Below are positions 44,890 to 57,800 of a stretch of DNA of 64,000 bases, in pieces. The DNA is from Erigeron canadensis. Its lineage: Eukaryota > Streptophyta > Magnoliopsida > Asterales > Asteraceae. The stretch lies in assembly GCF_010389155.1 (NCBI RefSeq), contig NC_057767.1:24129723-24193722 (forward strand), read 5' to 3'. Each line of letters begins with the position of its first letter. The stretch's first letter is position 1. The position numbers were made by a program, and so were the translations under genes. Under the pieces are notes generated by a model that was not told the origin of the DNA, ran no database searches, and saw only the letters and a list, made by a program, of their open reading frames with translations.

Positions 44890-45565
44890 AAATGGCTATA
44901 TACTATCGTTCATAGACCCGCGTATCTCGTATTGGTACGAAGTGTACCGAAACGGAATTCGCTAGCGTTCCGATCGCTAGTGGTACGGTGAACCAAACCA
45001 GGTGGTACGACGAACCAAAAAGTAAAATGAAGGCGACCCATTCCCACTGGTACAACGAACCAAATAGAACAATACACGACTCAAATGAACTGGTACGCGA
45101 ACCATTACCGTTTTGACTTCCCAACGTCCAAAGTAAGATTCCAGAACTTATTTGAGAGGCAAAAAGAGTGTATCTTTTAAGTTCCTAATATATTTTGCGT
45201 GTAATACGTATCTTGTTAACAAAATAACTTATTTAATATTAATTACAGAATTAAATTTACATGTATATGTTTCTTCTATATATACTAACCTTTTACAGAG
45301 ATCACAATGACAAAGGAAAAATAGAAACTTTATGGTTGTTTTGTTATTCATTTGAATTTTATTATGTTATTTTATCTTTATCTTATGAAATTTATAAGTT
45401 TTGTTTACTAATGTTTTTGGTACATCGTACCAAATACATGGTACACCGTACCGTTTCGTACCAACTCGTACCGAAATGAGCCTACCCCCTCCGTACCGAA
45501 TTCGTCAAACATAGCTACGTACCCAAACCGCGTACCCGTACCAAAGCGTACCGCATTTTATGTGA
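44890..45565. repeat. GGTAC(G)-motif-rich block
   Basis: The two flanks (44920-45115 and 45410-45560) are dense in GGTACG, GTACCG and GGTACAACGAACC words in both orientations, with an AT-rich centre. This is the architecture of a subterminal-repeat-rich non-autonomous transposon, but no exact terminal repeat or target duplication could be fixed. Confidence 0.45.
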
Positions 45566-45736
45566 CTATGATCTTAATAAGAAGCTTGTCAGACCAAACA
45601 ATCAACCACAGGCCTCCTTATATATTTGGACAAACGCAAATATTCTATAACAATCTAACACTCAAAATACATCAGACACCTGAAGAAACCACAACATATC
45701 TCAAATTCTAATAACTACAAGGACTCATCTTTGTTT

Positions 45737-48121
45737 CTATTTTTGTGTCTGTTTCCTTTTTCTAATTTCTTCCTCCAAGAATTCCAGAGTCGTATCAGTG
45801 ACATGATTGGGAGCACAGCCTGCATCCACCATCATCTTCAAGAACCGATGAGCTTCCTTGAGTCTACCTGCTTTGCTATTAACTTCAATAAGTGTATTAT
45901 AAGTCACAACATCAGGGTTTATTCCACTTTTCTTCATCTGCTCATAAACCTTATATGCCTCTTCAAACCATCCACCCTTCCCCAGTACATTAACCAGAGT
46001 ATTATACATGACCAAATCAAGAAAACCTTCCTCTGTGAGTTTCCTTAAAACAGCGCCAACTAGATCGGCCCGCCCCATCTTCCCCAATGCTTGAAATATA
46101 ACATTGTAGGTTGCCACGTCAGCAGCATTACCCTTCTCCCCCATTTCAGAAAGCACTCCATAAGCCTCATTCATATACCCTCTTTTCACCAACGAACTTA
46201 TCAGTGAATTATAAGTGTAATTCACAGGATCAACACCCAAATCACTAAAAATCTCAAATAGCTTGCAAGCTAAACTTAGCTTTCCTTTTGTTAGATATAT
46301 AGACAGGTAGGTATTCATCATATCGATATCAAACGAATCCACACCTTTTTCATAAACACGCTTCCCTCTAGATGATTTCAGTAGCTGACGGTGTGATTTT
46401 GCCTCATTAGCCAAGTGATCCATGTACGGTGAAGATGACCAAGGGTCAACGGTTTCTTTGCTATAAGGACTTGATTCAGGTGAAGCTATTAAAGACAAAA
46501 TTTCATTAAAATCGCCTTTCACTGGAAACATAGGGGTGAAATCTTTTTCTCTGCTCTGCGGATCTTTTAGTAATGCTTCCATATTAGCTTTCCATTCAAG
46601 AACACTTGGCATTATATTACTATTTTTGATACGCTTCAATATTCTATGTGTCAAATCCCTACCGCTTTCTTTGTTAATAGCTACCAAAAGATGAGTTATT
46701 GTAACTAAATCAACAACAAAGCCTCTAGCCTCCATTTCCTCCAACAATTCCAGAGCTTCTTCAACCATTCCCTCTCTACATATATGAAATACAACAATCG
46801 TATAAGTGATCGCGTCCACAAACTGACCTTTCTTCTTCAAATCACCAAACAACGCATATGCAGCTTGAGCTCGCCTATTGATAAACAACCCATTAATCAA
46901 TATATTATATGTACAACAAGAAGCCCTCACACCATCATCAACCATTTTCTCAAACAACTCACATGCTTCCATAAGTTTTCTTGATTTCAAAAACCCATCC
47001 AACATAGAATTATAAACAATAGTATCCGGCTGAAACCCATTATGCTGCATTTCACCAAAGATCTTCACACCATCATTCATCCTATAACATTTACAACACC
47101 CTTGTATAATTATCCGATAAGTAAAAGGATCCGGCTCATGCCCCGAGCTTTTCAACTCCTCCCAAACTATAAGCGCATCATTCACCTTCCCGTTAAAACA
47201 AAGACCTTGAATCAAACTATTATAAGTACACAAATCCGGCGCCATAAAATCTCCAAAATTCACACTATTTTCCTTCATCTCTTTATACAAATCCAACGCC
47301 GTTTCCATATCTCCCCATTTACCAAACCCATGTATGCACACATTATAACCCAATAGATTCATAGTTAAACGACCCTTCTTTTTCCTTTCCCTCAACTTAT
47401 CAAATACACTTCTAAACTCGTTTTTCATACCCGCCTTTCTTAATGCAACAAGCAACTCATTACAAACACTATAATCAACAAAACTTTCACTCTCATTTCC
47501 ATCCTTACCCGAATCCAACAACTTAAACAACGTTAACACGGCCATACTCAAATGATCACTACGAATAAGCGCGACAACAACCGAGTTATAAACATCAGGG
47601 TCCAGCCCATTCAAAATATTCTCAACAAGATCCAAGATTTCAAGTGCAGAGTCAAAATTTCCAAACTTTATAAAAGAATCAAGTAAAACCTTAAAAGTTT
47701 TGGAATCTAAACCAATCCCATATCGGTTCATGTCACCAAGAATCATAAAAATGTCAACTTTATAAATAACAGGGTTTACAGAAAGAAGTTTGAGCATTTG
47801 GGAATAAGTGCACGCCGAGTGTTTGTAGAAATGCCTGAGAGAACACCACTTGAAAAAATCAAGTTTTTTGTGCACATCAAGTGATGGTCTTTGCAAGATT
47901 TCAAGAATAAGTGGGTCTGAGAGTGTAAATGAAGATGGGTCATGGGTTTTAGTGTTGAGGTTTTGAGTGCCACCTGGTTGTGAAAGTGATTTTACAATGG
48001 ATGCAACTAGCAGAAATGTGGCCAGTTTTGGGCTTGATGATTTGGGTTGTGTGATTAGGGTTTTAGTTTGAATATTTAGATGTTTGACTATTAGGGTTTT
48101 TGTTTGTCTTCTATGGAGCAT
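45737..48121 (-). CDS. P-class pentatricopeptide repeat protein
   Basis: A single-exon frame of 794 codons. Residues 1-50 are rich in Arg, Lys, Ser and Thr with almost no acidic residues, as in mitochondrial or plastid presequences. From about residue 95 there are tandem 35-residue PPR units, for example APDLCTYNSLIQGLCFNGKV, DPFTYRIIIQGCCK and DTIVYNSMLDGFLKSRKLM. A spacer of about 130 residues lies near 505-600, and further PPRs follow to the C-terminus (YTYNSLISSLVKRGYMNEA; DVVTYNTLIEVNSKAGRLKE). No E, DYW or SMR domain follows, so it is P-class. Such proteins bind organellar RNA for processing, stabilisation or translation. The layout resembles an Arabidopsis P-class protein I recall as At4g01570; this is not verified. 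The start is the first ATG upstream of the targeting-like segment. Confidence 0.92.
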   Translation of the reverse strand: MLHRRQTKTLIVKHLNIQTKTLITQPKSSSPKLATFLLVASIVKSLSQPGGTQNLNTKTHDPSSFTLSDPLILEILQRPSLDVHKKLDFFKWCSLRHFYKHSACTYSQMLKLLSVNPVIYKVDIFMILGDMNRYGIGLDSKTFKVLLDSFIKFGNFDSALEILDLVENILNGLDPDVYNSVVVALIRSDHLSMAVLTLFKLLDSGKDGNESESFVDYSVCNELLVALRKAGMKNEFRSVFDKLRERKKKGRLTMNLLGYNVCIHGFGKWGDMETALDLYKEMKENSVNFGDFMAPDLCTYNSLIQGLCFNGKVNDALIVWEELKSSGHEPDPFTYRIIIQGCCKCYRMNDGVKIFGEMQHNGFQPDTIVYNSMLDGFLKSRKLMEACELFEKMVDDGVRASCCTYNILINGLFINRRAQAAYALFGDLKKKGQFVDAITYTIVVFHICREGMVEEALELLEEMEARGFVVDLVTITHLLVAINKESGRDLTHRILKRIKNSNIMPSVLEWKANMEALLKDPQSREKDFTPMFPVKGDFNEILSLIASPESSPYSKETVDPWSSSPYMDHLANEAKSHRQLLKSSRGKRVYEKGVDSFDIDMMNTYLSIYLTKGKLSLACKLFEIFSDLGVDPVNYTYNSLISSLVKRGYMNEAYGVLSEMGEKGNAADVATYNVIFQALGKMGRADLVGAVLRKLTEEGFLDLVMYNTLVNVLGKGGWFEEAYKVYEQMKKSGINPDVVTYNTLIEVNSKAGRLKEAHRFLKMMVDAGCAPNHVTDTTLEFLEEEIRKRKQTQK

Positions 48122-48280
48122 TGCTTGCAGATGTTTGATTTTGGTCGGAAAATCAAGAGTACTGATTGGTTACCTGATGATTGTTTTGGTTTTGACGAAT
48201 ATACATACACAGACACACTCATATATATATAATACTTAGATTCAAGCTTTATAACGCTGTACTATAAGGTATTAACAAAT

Positions 48281-48354
48281 GGCCTATTAGCTCAGTTGGT
48301 TAGAGCGTCGTGCTAATAACGCGAAGGTCGCAGGTTCGAAACCTGCATAGGCCA
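48281..48354 (+). tRNA. trnI-AAU: tRNA-Ile (anticodon AAT)
   Basis: A full cloverleaf of 74 nt: acceptor GGCCTAT/ATAGGCC, D stem GCTC/GAGC, anticodon stem TCGTG/CGCGA with loop CTAATAA (AAT at 48315-48317), T arm GCAGG-TTCGAAA-CCTGC, discriminator A. The A box (TAGCTCAGTTGG) and B box (GGTTCGAAACC) are intact. No intron and no encoded CCA. A CAA motif shortly upstream suits polymerase III initiation, and a T run follows about 20-25 bp downstream. It reads AUU/AUC after A34-to-inosine editing. It is a nuclear gene, 160 bp from the PPR start and divergent from it. Confidence 0.97.
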
Positions 48355-48359
48355 TAAAC

Positions 48360-48800
48360 TAAAAAAAAAATTATTATTTTTCTAAAAACAATACATAGAT
48401 TTCAAGGAGTCCATCAATTTTGGTGGTTCAATTGAGATTTTTCATGTCTAAGTTGTCAGCATCAATTTGCATATGTAATTTAACCCATTCTTCTCATGAA
48501 AAACTTGTATTAGTTCATTAGTAACTATTGAAAAAAGGTTATAAATTAGCCGTCATCAAATTTAATCCCGTCGGATCTCTTAGTTGTAACACTAAGCAAT
48601 TCTAACTGTGTCCCATGAATCATGGGGTAGACAGCTACTAGTCGAGTCAAAAGTTACGACAAACTTAGACTATAATTAGTCGAGTCAAAAGTTACGAGTT
48701 ATAGCCTATATAATACACACCTTACATTAAGTAGAATACATATTTTTAGTGAATAATATGACATATATGCAAACAATAAACACGAAGACCGGGCTCACAC
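48360..48800. other. Gap between tRNA-Ile and the REN1 3' end
   Basis: No gene recognised. It should hold the REN1 3' UTR. A short direct repeat (GAGTCAAAAGTTACGA) occurs near 48645 and 48680. Confidence 0.5.
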
Positions 48801-48801
48801 A

Positions 48802-51800
48802 TCATCTCTGTTGTTGATCGACGTCATGTTGGTCGTCTGTTGCTAAGCTTTCAGATTTCTCTCTGTCAACATTTGTTGATTGGTCATCAGTATGTGAATC
48901 CAAATGTTGGGGATGACTTTCTTTTGCAGATGATTGGATATCAAATTCCTCTTGTGAGCCTTTTTGGACGTGTTTATGGGACAGACTTTTATTTCGATCT
49001 CTATTCATCACCTGCAGCTCATCTGCTAGTTGGTTGCTTTTTTCTTTCAAAAAGTTGAGTCCATTTGTTATTTTTGACATTGCTGAGTTTGTTCCGACTG
49101 TCTGCCAATGATCACAGTAGATGTAAGACTAGCACTAAAAAAGTAAAACTTTAGCAGGACACTATTCTTTTGGCTTTAGGTGTGTATCTTCGATGGGCAG
49201 AAGTAGAGGAGGCAAATGGCCAGGTCAACTGACCGGGCTGGGTAGATGGTCAAAACAGACAATTATTAAAATCTGTCAATAACGGCTTGTCGGCTTGTCC
49301 CGTTTGCTGTCTTTTTAACGCGAATAGCTAGTGTATTAAATATTGTCACAATTTTTTAGCATTTAAGTAACTTGTATTATGCTGCAAATAATCAGTTGGC
49401 TAAACATTCTGAAAACTCTTTAGATTGCCTGTTGGGCTATTACGCTTTCATCTCAGATGTTAAATTTGGCCCAATCTAATCGTTGGAGTATATACATTAC
49501 CCAAATCACCAAAAGTGGTAGTAAATAAGATTTGAAAGAGAAAAATATGCAAGTTTGCATACCTCATTCTTTGAGTTCAACCTTTTAGGTCTGCTTGAAG
49601 AAGACTTTTTCATATCCTTGGTTGGACCACACTGCTCACTTGAAGGTAATTTCGCAGAATGAGTTTGCAAGTTATGTTTGTCATCACCCTCTTTGCTCGA
49701 ACATTTCTCCTGTTACAATAAGTAAAAAGTATGAAATGTCATCACAGAAAGCGGGTGGGATACCTAGGCCACCCAAAAAAAAGGAACTAGAAAAAGCTTT
49801 CAAAAGGATTTCTGTTAGTACCTTGGAACTGCGAGATGGATCAAGCTGATGGTGTGGAGGTAATCTACTAGAAAAGGAATGCAACTGATGATTATCCTGT
49901 TAAAGAAGAAACACATTGTCTTTCAAGGTCAGTTTCTTTTATATGGTTATCCATTTTTATGATAAATCTTTCAACGATAATGATGATAATACTAGTAATT
50001 ACCTTACTATCCTGAGATGTAGTATCATTATAATCTTTTCTGTACATAAAACAATGTGAAGAGATACAAATTAAACATGAACAGGAAGCAACTGTTAAGA
50101 AGAGAAAATTGTTGGAGAAAATGAGCAAATAACAGAGAACAAATCAATTTTTCCGGCCCTCCAAATATACATATGAAGAGCTTCATTTAAAAAATCAAAA
50201 TGTGCGTTATGTATGCAAAGCGCAGGACGCCCATCTTGTTGAACATCACATATCTTGTACACATAATGTGACAAATGGACCCGAGAACTAAAACATTTCC
50301 AAGATAATTACTTGCAATGAGAAGGCACAAAGTAATATAAATTGGAAACGATTCGGTGAAACTATGTATAAGAAATGAAGCTTACCCATTTTCTTGATTT
50401 ATAAATTGCACTTCAAGATCATTAGTTTTCTGATTCGAGCTATCACTCTCAGCCTGAAAAAAATACCTGAATCTAGGCTTTATTTCTATAACATTTCAAG
50501 TTCAATAGCTAAGTTCATAACCAAAACTCATAGTCTCGTACTGGCTTGACAAACCTTATTGATAGTAGAAAACTGTGTAAATAAGGCTTGTTGAGATATC
50601 TTAATTCCGGTCTCAAGTTTTCTCCTCAACTCTAACTCCTTTCGCAGCTGTTCCTTTAATCTTGCAACCTAAATGCGCAATTTGAAAATTATCAATGTGC
50701 CGAAAACAATTTTAGATATTTTCATAAAAAAAAAATGATTAAATACACATGATCTATTTTAAGAAAAGGAACACATTTCAGAATAATGGCTTTGTACCAA
50801 TAAGACAAGAAAATGAACAGAAGATACAGAGGATACAATATATATCTTATACATACATCTTGCTCGAGCTGGACACGCTGTGTCTCTAGAGCTTTCTTTG
50901 TGTTCAACAAGTCCTCCGCTTCAGCTTTTGCTTTTGCTTCCTCATTAGTGACCTCAGAACTTACGACTCCAGCCCTTGGAAGAAATAAAATAGAGTAGAT
51001 ACCTTGAAGCTATATATCCGCAACATACTGTGAACTCATAATAGCTTGTGCTAAGTTGCTAACAGATGAAGTATCACTTACTCTTCTTTGTCGACGCTTG
51101 ATAAGTTTGTCATTGCCTGTACTCGAACAAGATAATATCATTAGACACCGAAAACCTACAAGGTGAACAGTATATTGGACGTAAAAATTGTGCTTGTATC
51201 ATAGTAATGACATATTTAAACTTACATCCGTTTGTTGGGAAATAGTGTGTTGAATAGCACTCTGTGAATCCGCAGTAGTTGAAGATCGCTGGCTGTTATC
51301 GGTTAACTCTCTGCTTTTACTCCCTTGTATTTTATCATCTTCAGACCGCCGCACATTCTCAAATACTTTTGTTGTTGAATCGTCAAATATTTGATTTGAA
51401 ACATTCTCAGTAACTTGGCTTACCGATCTGACATGAGAACATGAAAGTAACTTTTTACTGGCTGTCTTATCATCAGTTGCCTTGTGGGCAATGGTACGTG
51501 ATCTAACGGGACCAGGTTTCTGCATTGACAGATCAATAACAATATCAAAATTTATGTCAACAGCAAACATGAATACCATCACTCGACTTTATAGAGACAC
51601 TCGTGAAATTTTTACATCCGTTAAAATCACAGATTTGGAAACTATAAGAATTTAACCTTCACGTTTTTCATATAGCTGTCTCCATCACCACCACTCTGAC
51701 TAGAGGTTGATGCATGATCAGAATCTTCATTAGAACCCTCGGAAGAATAATCTTCGTATTCACTAAGCTCTTCACTCTCACTTCCAAGTTCTTCGGAGTT

Positions 51801-54800
51801 AGAGTATAGATCACTTAACATATCACCTTCCTGCAGATTCAGACAGTTTAATATCTGATCAAATTCTTTCCTTAAAGACAAAGAATTAGTTAACATGACT
51901 TCACACTAGTATCACTTCATGTTTCCACACATTCTTAATTATCATCTACAATCTTAGTATGATTGATGCATATTCTTGATAAATATACATAAGTTTATAG
52001 CAGGCAAGGTAGGTGGGTTGGGTAATGGGTATAATTGAGTTTGGGACAAAACAGATTATATTTAACAAAGATCAAAACAGGTTGGCTTGACCTTTGTCCC
52101 TTTTATTGATATTGGTTATTTAAATATCCTAAACTGCACTATAGATAGATATCACAGGTTAGTAGTCTAGACAGATAATATATAGAGAGTTAGAGTGAAT
52201 AAGAAGAAATTGTATAGAGCTAACCCCGAATATGTTATCATATTCTTCTAACAGGGTGATGATAATGGCTTGAGCATGATTAGCAGCTGCAGCAGCTTGC
52301 ATAAGTTGAGCAGATCCATCACCACCCATATTAAACTGACTATCGAGATTACATTCACCAGCCAAAAGGGGTCGAAGAAGTAGTGGTGCCATGCAAGCAG
52401 CGACAGCTGAAACACTCATTCTGTTCACATTCTTGTTATCAGCTACTGTTTCCATCATTATTAACATTCTGACAATAAAGGGCATGATTCAAGTAAGAAT
52501 AAAAGATACCGACACTTGGAAACACAGATTACACAAACGCATGATTGGAGCTACATAGAAAATAACTGAACCTACAAACAGCTAGTTACCTCTGCAACAA
52601 ACGGCGATTTGGTTCAGGGAATGTGTCACATATAGCTGCCCGCATGGCACTGACCCTTGTGGAGCGATCAGTTCCTAGACATAAGTTGTCATTACCATAA
52701 GTGAAAATAGTACAGTAAAGCTATAGGTAAAATAAAGTAGATCAAAGATTATTCAAGTATTGGTGCCACAAGCTACTTGTCACGTTGAAAATTTCCATGA
52801 GAAACTTACGATATGCATCCAGCAATGCGTTGCAACAAGATGCTGGAACTGGGGATGATGGTAGTTCCCTAAGAACATACTGAAATAGAAGGTTAATGAA
52901 GAGATAGTCAGAATTTGAGAGTTAAATGGGGAAAAAATGAAGACTTCATCAATCTGCCAAGAATTAACAAGAAGTAAATATGTGAAGTGTACTTATATGT
53001 CATACCTTGATACAGTCTCCTATAACATGTGCATCCTCTTCCTTTGTAAATTCCACCTTTCCTGGACCAAATCGTTAACGTTTTCCATCATGTCTAACTT
53101 CAGACGTGATGGTCTTTGTAGATCATAACTAACGTAATGCACAATGGTTTCAAAGCTGCACATATGAAGGTATGTAATTCAGATTTTGGGAGTGTAAGAT
53201 TACTGACCCTGTTCGTATTCTTGGATTCGTCGTTCGACATCTTCAACATCTGCAGCCTGCCTCAAGATGCCCTCGACTTGCACTCCTGAAACATCCAAAG
53301 CCAATTAACTAAAACAAAATGCAACCAAAGGACATTTTCCATAGATCAATAAAATAGATGAATGAAGTTTGCCTCTTACCGTGATCTTCAACATATTCAA
53401 GGGCTTTCTCCAGGAAAGATGGGGTTCCGTCTATATCTTCCAATGCAAGTAAAATTGGACGACCGAGAACCTTCAAGTTCCCCAGGGTTCGATCTTTTGC
53501 TGTTGGAGGAAAATAAACAGGTCAAAGATATTTAAGAAGTGAAAAAACACGTCTACTCTTCTATCTTTAGAATCAGAAGTACATATCTAACTGTGGCTAA
53601 AAGAACTTAAATTCAAACATACGAATAAAACGTTTCTTACAATTTTCAGAAGAAGCATCTGCCGTATCACCATTTTCATTTTTCAATGTTCCGCTTTGGC
53701 CCGTTGTCTGGCTAGCGCTTGGTGCATTTGCCAAAGCTTCCTCCAATGCAGCCTTCCACTCATTTATATCCTCTGTAGTTTCTGCCTAAAACAGTAATCA
53801 ACATCAGTTCCATCAGTTGACTGGTTCATATTAGATGACAAAATCTGACACCTTGCCTACCTTCATTTGTTTTTAATTTCTGGCCATGTCTTAAGCAGGT
53901 ATTCTGCAGTCATAATGGTCTTAACCTTTTGAGCGAAGATCTTTACAATTACAAGTGTTAGAAAATGTAAATACGAATGTTTCAAACACTTGTAACAAGT
54001 AATGTGATGAAAATCATAAGCATTGTGTTCTGTTATAGGTTGACTGGACCTAAGTAGTTATTTTACAGTTATTATAATGAAATATATATATTGCATCATC
54101 TTTCTGGTAAGCATATTCAACTACATCCATATGTATTTAAAAAGAGATCACCTTCAAAGTAAACGCTCTCCCATCACGACCATCTGGAAACATAACCGTC
54201 AAGAGTTTCTTATCCGGTTTAACCACCAGACTGAAAAGCAATGAAAGATATCGTTAGCAAGCATTGAACGGTTGAGGTCTATGACATAACAGCAAATGCT
54301 GTAAAGATGGTATAAATTAATGAAAGCAAGCCAACCTGCCTGAACTGTTGAGGTCTATGCCACCAAGGGCCAGATTCACCTCCCCTCCCCTTTGAGAAGC
54401 AGCATTCTGAACATTAACAAATTAAACTATAAATGACGCTTTAATATTCCAATAATGCAATAATGACACTTTCAAAAGAGGACTAACTTTAACTCAATCC
54501 AAATTTAGCCCTCAATTACAAACTTATAACATTGTGTAAGCTATAAGCTGACTCGGAATGTAAGTTAGTTTTTAGTCGTCATATGCATATGCTTTTATTT
54601 AAGCTAGTCAGTTACATTGTCACTACACTTTGTGGCTTTGTGCCTATATTCATGCTGTAATGCTTAGCAAGATTGAGCATCAATAGGAGGAAATCAAAAT
54701 TCGGAATTAGACATTCACGTAAAACATCTAGCTTACGGGATCACTGCGAAAGAAAACCAACGATGTTTGTGTCAGAACGAACCATCTTTTCTTCCAAGAG

Positions 54801-57800
54801 GTCCAGCCAATTCCTGAGCAAGAAATGTGATTTAGGGACTTGCCAAAATTAAGTATAGTGTGTCCTTATAAACAATTGTCATTTAATAGTATACTTTAGC
54901 TTCATGCAAACACTTCATTCTAAATGCTAAATGATATATATAAACATATAACTTTTAAGAATATATGTGACATCTTGAGTTGTCTTTCTGTATGAAACTT
55001 CCAAAATTTTCTCCCATCTTGTTGATTATGCGTATTTTAATTCAGCTCAACTCAGCCCTATAGAGTTAGCCCATGAAAGGTTTTTGTGAATCCTCTCTTA
55101 GCCCATTTTTTGTAATATATTGGGCTGCTTATAAAGTTTAATGGACTGGAATCAAAGTGCTATTTATCGTACACCAATAAATCTGGAACTCATGTACAAT
55201 GTACAATATGTTGATATTTAAAACTTTTAACGAAAAAGTATAATATATTACTTAGAAATTGTGAAAAAGAGGCAACTATGATCAATATTTAGAAATTGTA
55301 AAAAGAAACAACACGTCTATAACCAATTTATGAGAAAAATCATCCCATTGTTGAGATCGTTCTAGCCGGTTGTACTAAAATGATAGGTCGTCTGATTTGA
55401 TTTCTGGCCCGGTTAGACAAAATATTACTTTACGTCTTATCAGCCAATGGCTGAAGGTGATTACTGGTAGATAATAGTGCCGGTATCTAGATGATGTTAC
55501 ATTCAAGATATTCCCAATGGTGACAATTTACCGACTAGTTGGAACTTGTTAAAAGGAAGTTTTCTCCAAAATTTTACATAAATAGATATGAAAGAAACTT
55601 TCGTTCTTCTAATCTAAAGAAACTTATAGGTGTATTTCATGTGTAACAATCCCTATATTAGTGCCATAAAGTTTAAAAGAAAAAAGGGTCAAGAATCAAC
55701 ATAGTCAGATGTCAAAACTGACATCATGAATTTGTAACCTATACAATTTTCATGACTCTGATTTTTCTTTAAAGGTTTAGGGGTTATAACTATCAAGGTC
55801 TTTATAAATTTAATGCTATCCTATCTTACATCTTTGACATTATATCTAATTAGTTGCAGTAATAAAAAGAGAAGAACAACCAGTAAGGATGAAATTAACT
55901 AGTTTCCCAACTACATTATTAACTTCAAGAAAACAACAAATGCCTGAAGTTTGCAGGCATAGTAAATGATTATGGTTGTAGTACTATTTTTCTAACTATG
56001 AAAAGCATAATATGTTGAGAAAAAAAAAAAAAACCAATGTAGAAAGTGGGCTAAATTTTTTCAAAGACAGAAGATGACAAGAACACAAATAGGAAATTGA
56101 AACACCAGTGGAACAAATGTAAGTGCAAAGTGATGAAAAAAACACACCTTTTGATGAAAGAAATAGTGGTCCACTCTTGTACACCTGCAATATCAATAAT
56201 TATTATTATAGATCAAATCAAATGAACTCCAAACCATGAGAGAATGCAATCCCATTTCATGTACTCCCACTTTGTTTATAAAATCCAAAAGGTCTTCTAA
56301 CCCATGTGAACTAGTCTTGGCATTCACAGTTTGAACCGTCCCTTTCTCTAGTCAAATAATGCTTCTTCGTATGTACCATTTATGGAAAACTATTTTTTCA
56401 TTTAGATCATTTACTCAGAGACTAATTCTCTTTCTTAATCTTGCCCCTGATTTTTCTACATGTCATAATTCAATAATTAAGAAGATTTTTAAGCTATGTC
56501 ATAATCCAATAATTAAGAGGATTTTTAAACTATTTTGTTAAGTGGATTAATCATTTACGTTTACACTCGTACATTAGTTAATTGCTCACCACTAGCCATT
56601 AGACCCATAATTTTTTAATCCCTTTTATTATCATTAGAGTGGAGAAAACAATAGCTAGTGAGTCGTTGCTCTATCTGCGAACCTCCCACCACGAGACTTA
56701 CTACTAGTCTCACACTATGGTGTAAGCTCAGTCTTGCTGGGAACTAGTGTCTTTATTTATATTTATTACGAGACTCGCTACCAGTCCCATACTATGGTGT
56801 AGGCTAGGGCCTTGGGGTGAGAAAAACCAAACCAAAAATCGAAAAAACCATAAAAATTGAAAAATCCGAACCGAAAACATCGAAAACCGAAAAAACCAAA
56901 AACCATTGGTTTTGGTTTTCTAAAACCCGAAAGTTATGGTTCAGTTTTGATTTCTAATAAAAAACCGAACCATAAAAGCCGAACTGAACCAAAAATATAT
57001 TGTTTACTTTATTTTATATTTATATCATTTTATTATTAATTTTTGGTAAATATATTAATATATTTGCATTTTTAGGTGTATATAACAATATCATTTATAT
57101 GTTTAAATAATATACACAACAAGATTATTGATTTGCTTTAATAATTGTATAATTAAACAACACGTAATAGATATAAATAGTTATATATAAAATTCGTTTG
57201 AAGTTTGTACAACTTACTTTTATGGATTTGTTGTCATTGTTATAGTGTTATTGTTGTTAATATTGTTTTGAAAACTTATTGAAATTAATTATGATGTAAT
57301 TATTGGGTAACTTATAAAGTTTTTAAGCTTAATTTGACCTAAACCACATGTAGTTAAAAACCGACTAAATTCGAAAAACTGAATTGAAATAGATCCAAAC
57401 CGAAAAAACCAAAACCTAGTGGTTTTGGTTTTCAAAAACCGAATTATAACGGTTCGATTTTAGTCAAAAATCGACTCAAACTGAACCGTACTCACCCCTA
57501 GTGTAGGCTTGTGGTCAAGCCAAAACGAGCTGGCCACGAGATTCATTCTGACCATTACTATATACATTTTTATAATTATGTATCTAAATCTAAAATTATA
57601 TATGTATATCCATGAGTATGTTATTAATCAAGCAAAAATGTCACAATTAAAAAAAATAAAAGAAAAGAAAAGGTGGTGTAATTTAAGTCAAGGAAAATGT
57701 TTGGGAGGACAAGTGATAGTAAAGAAAGGTTGTAATTAGTACTCACAAAGCATATGAAAATGGTACATTTACATGAATATGACATCAGATTCTTTAACAG

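Noticed and set aside
46784..47356. Plus-strand frames of 66 and 104 codons
   Set aside because: Antisense shadows of the PPR gene.
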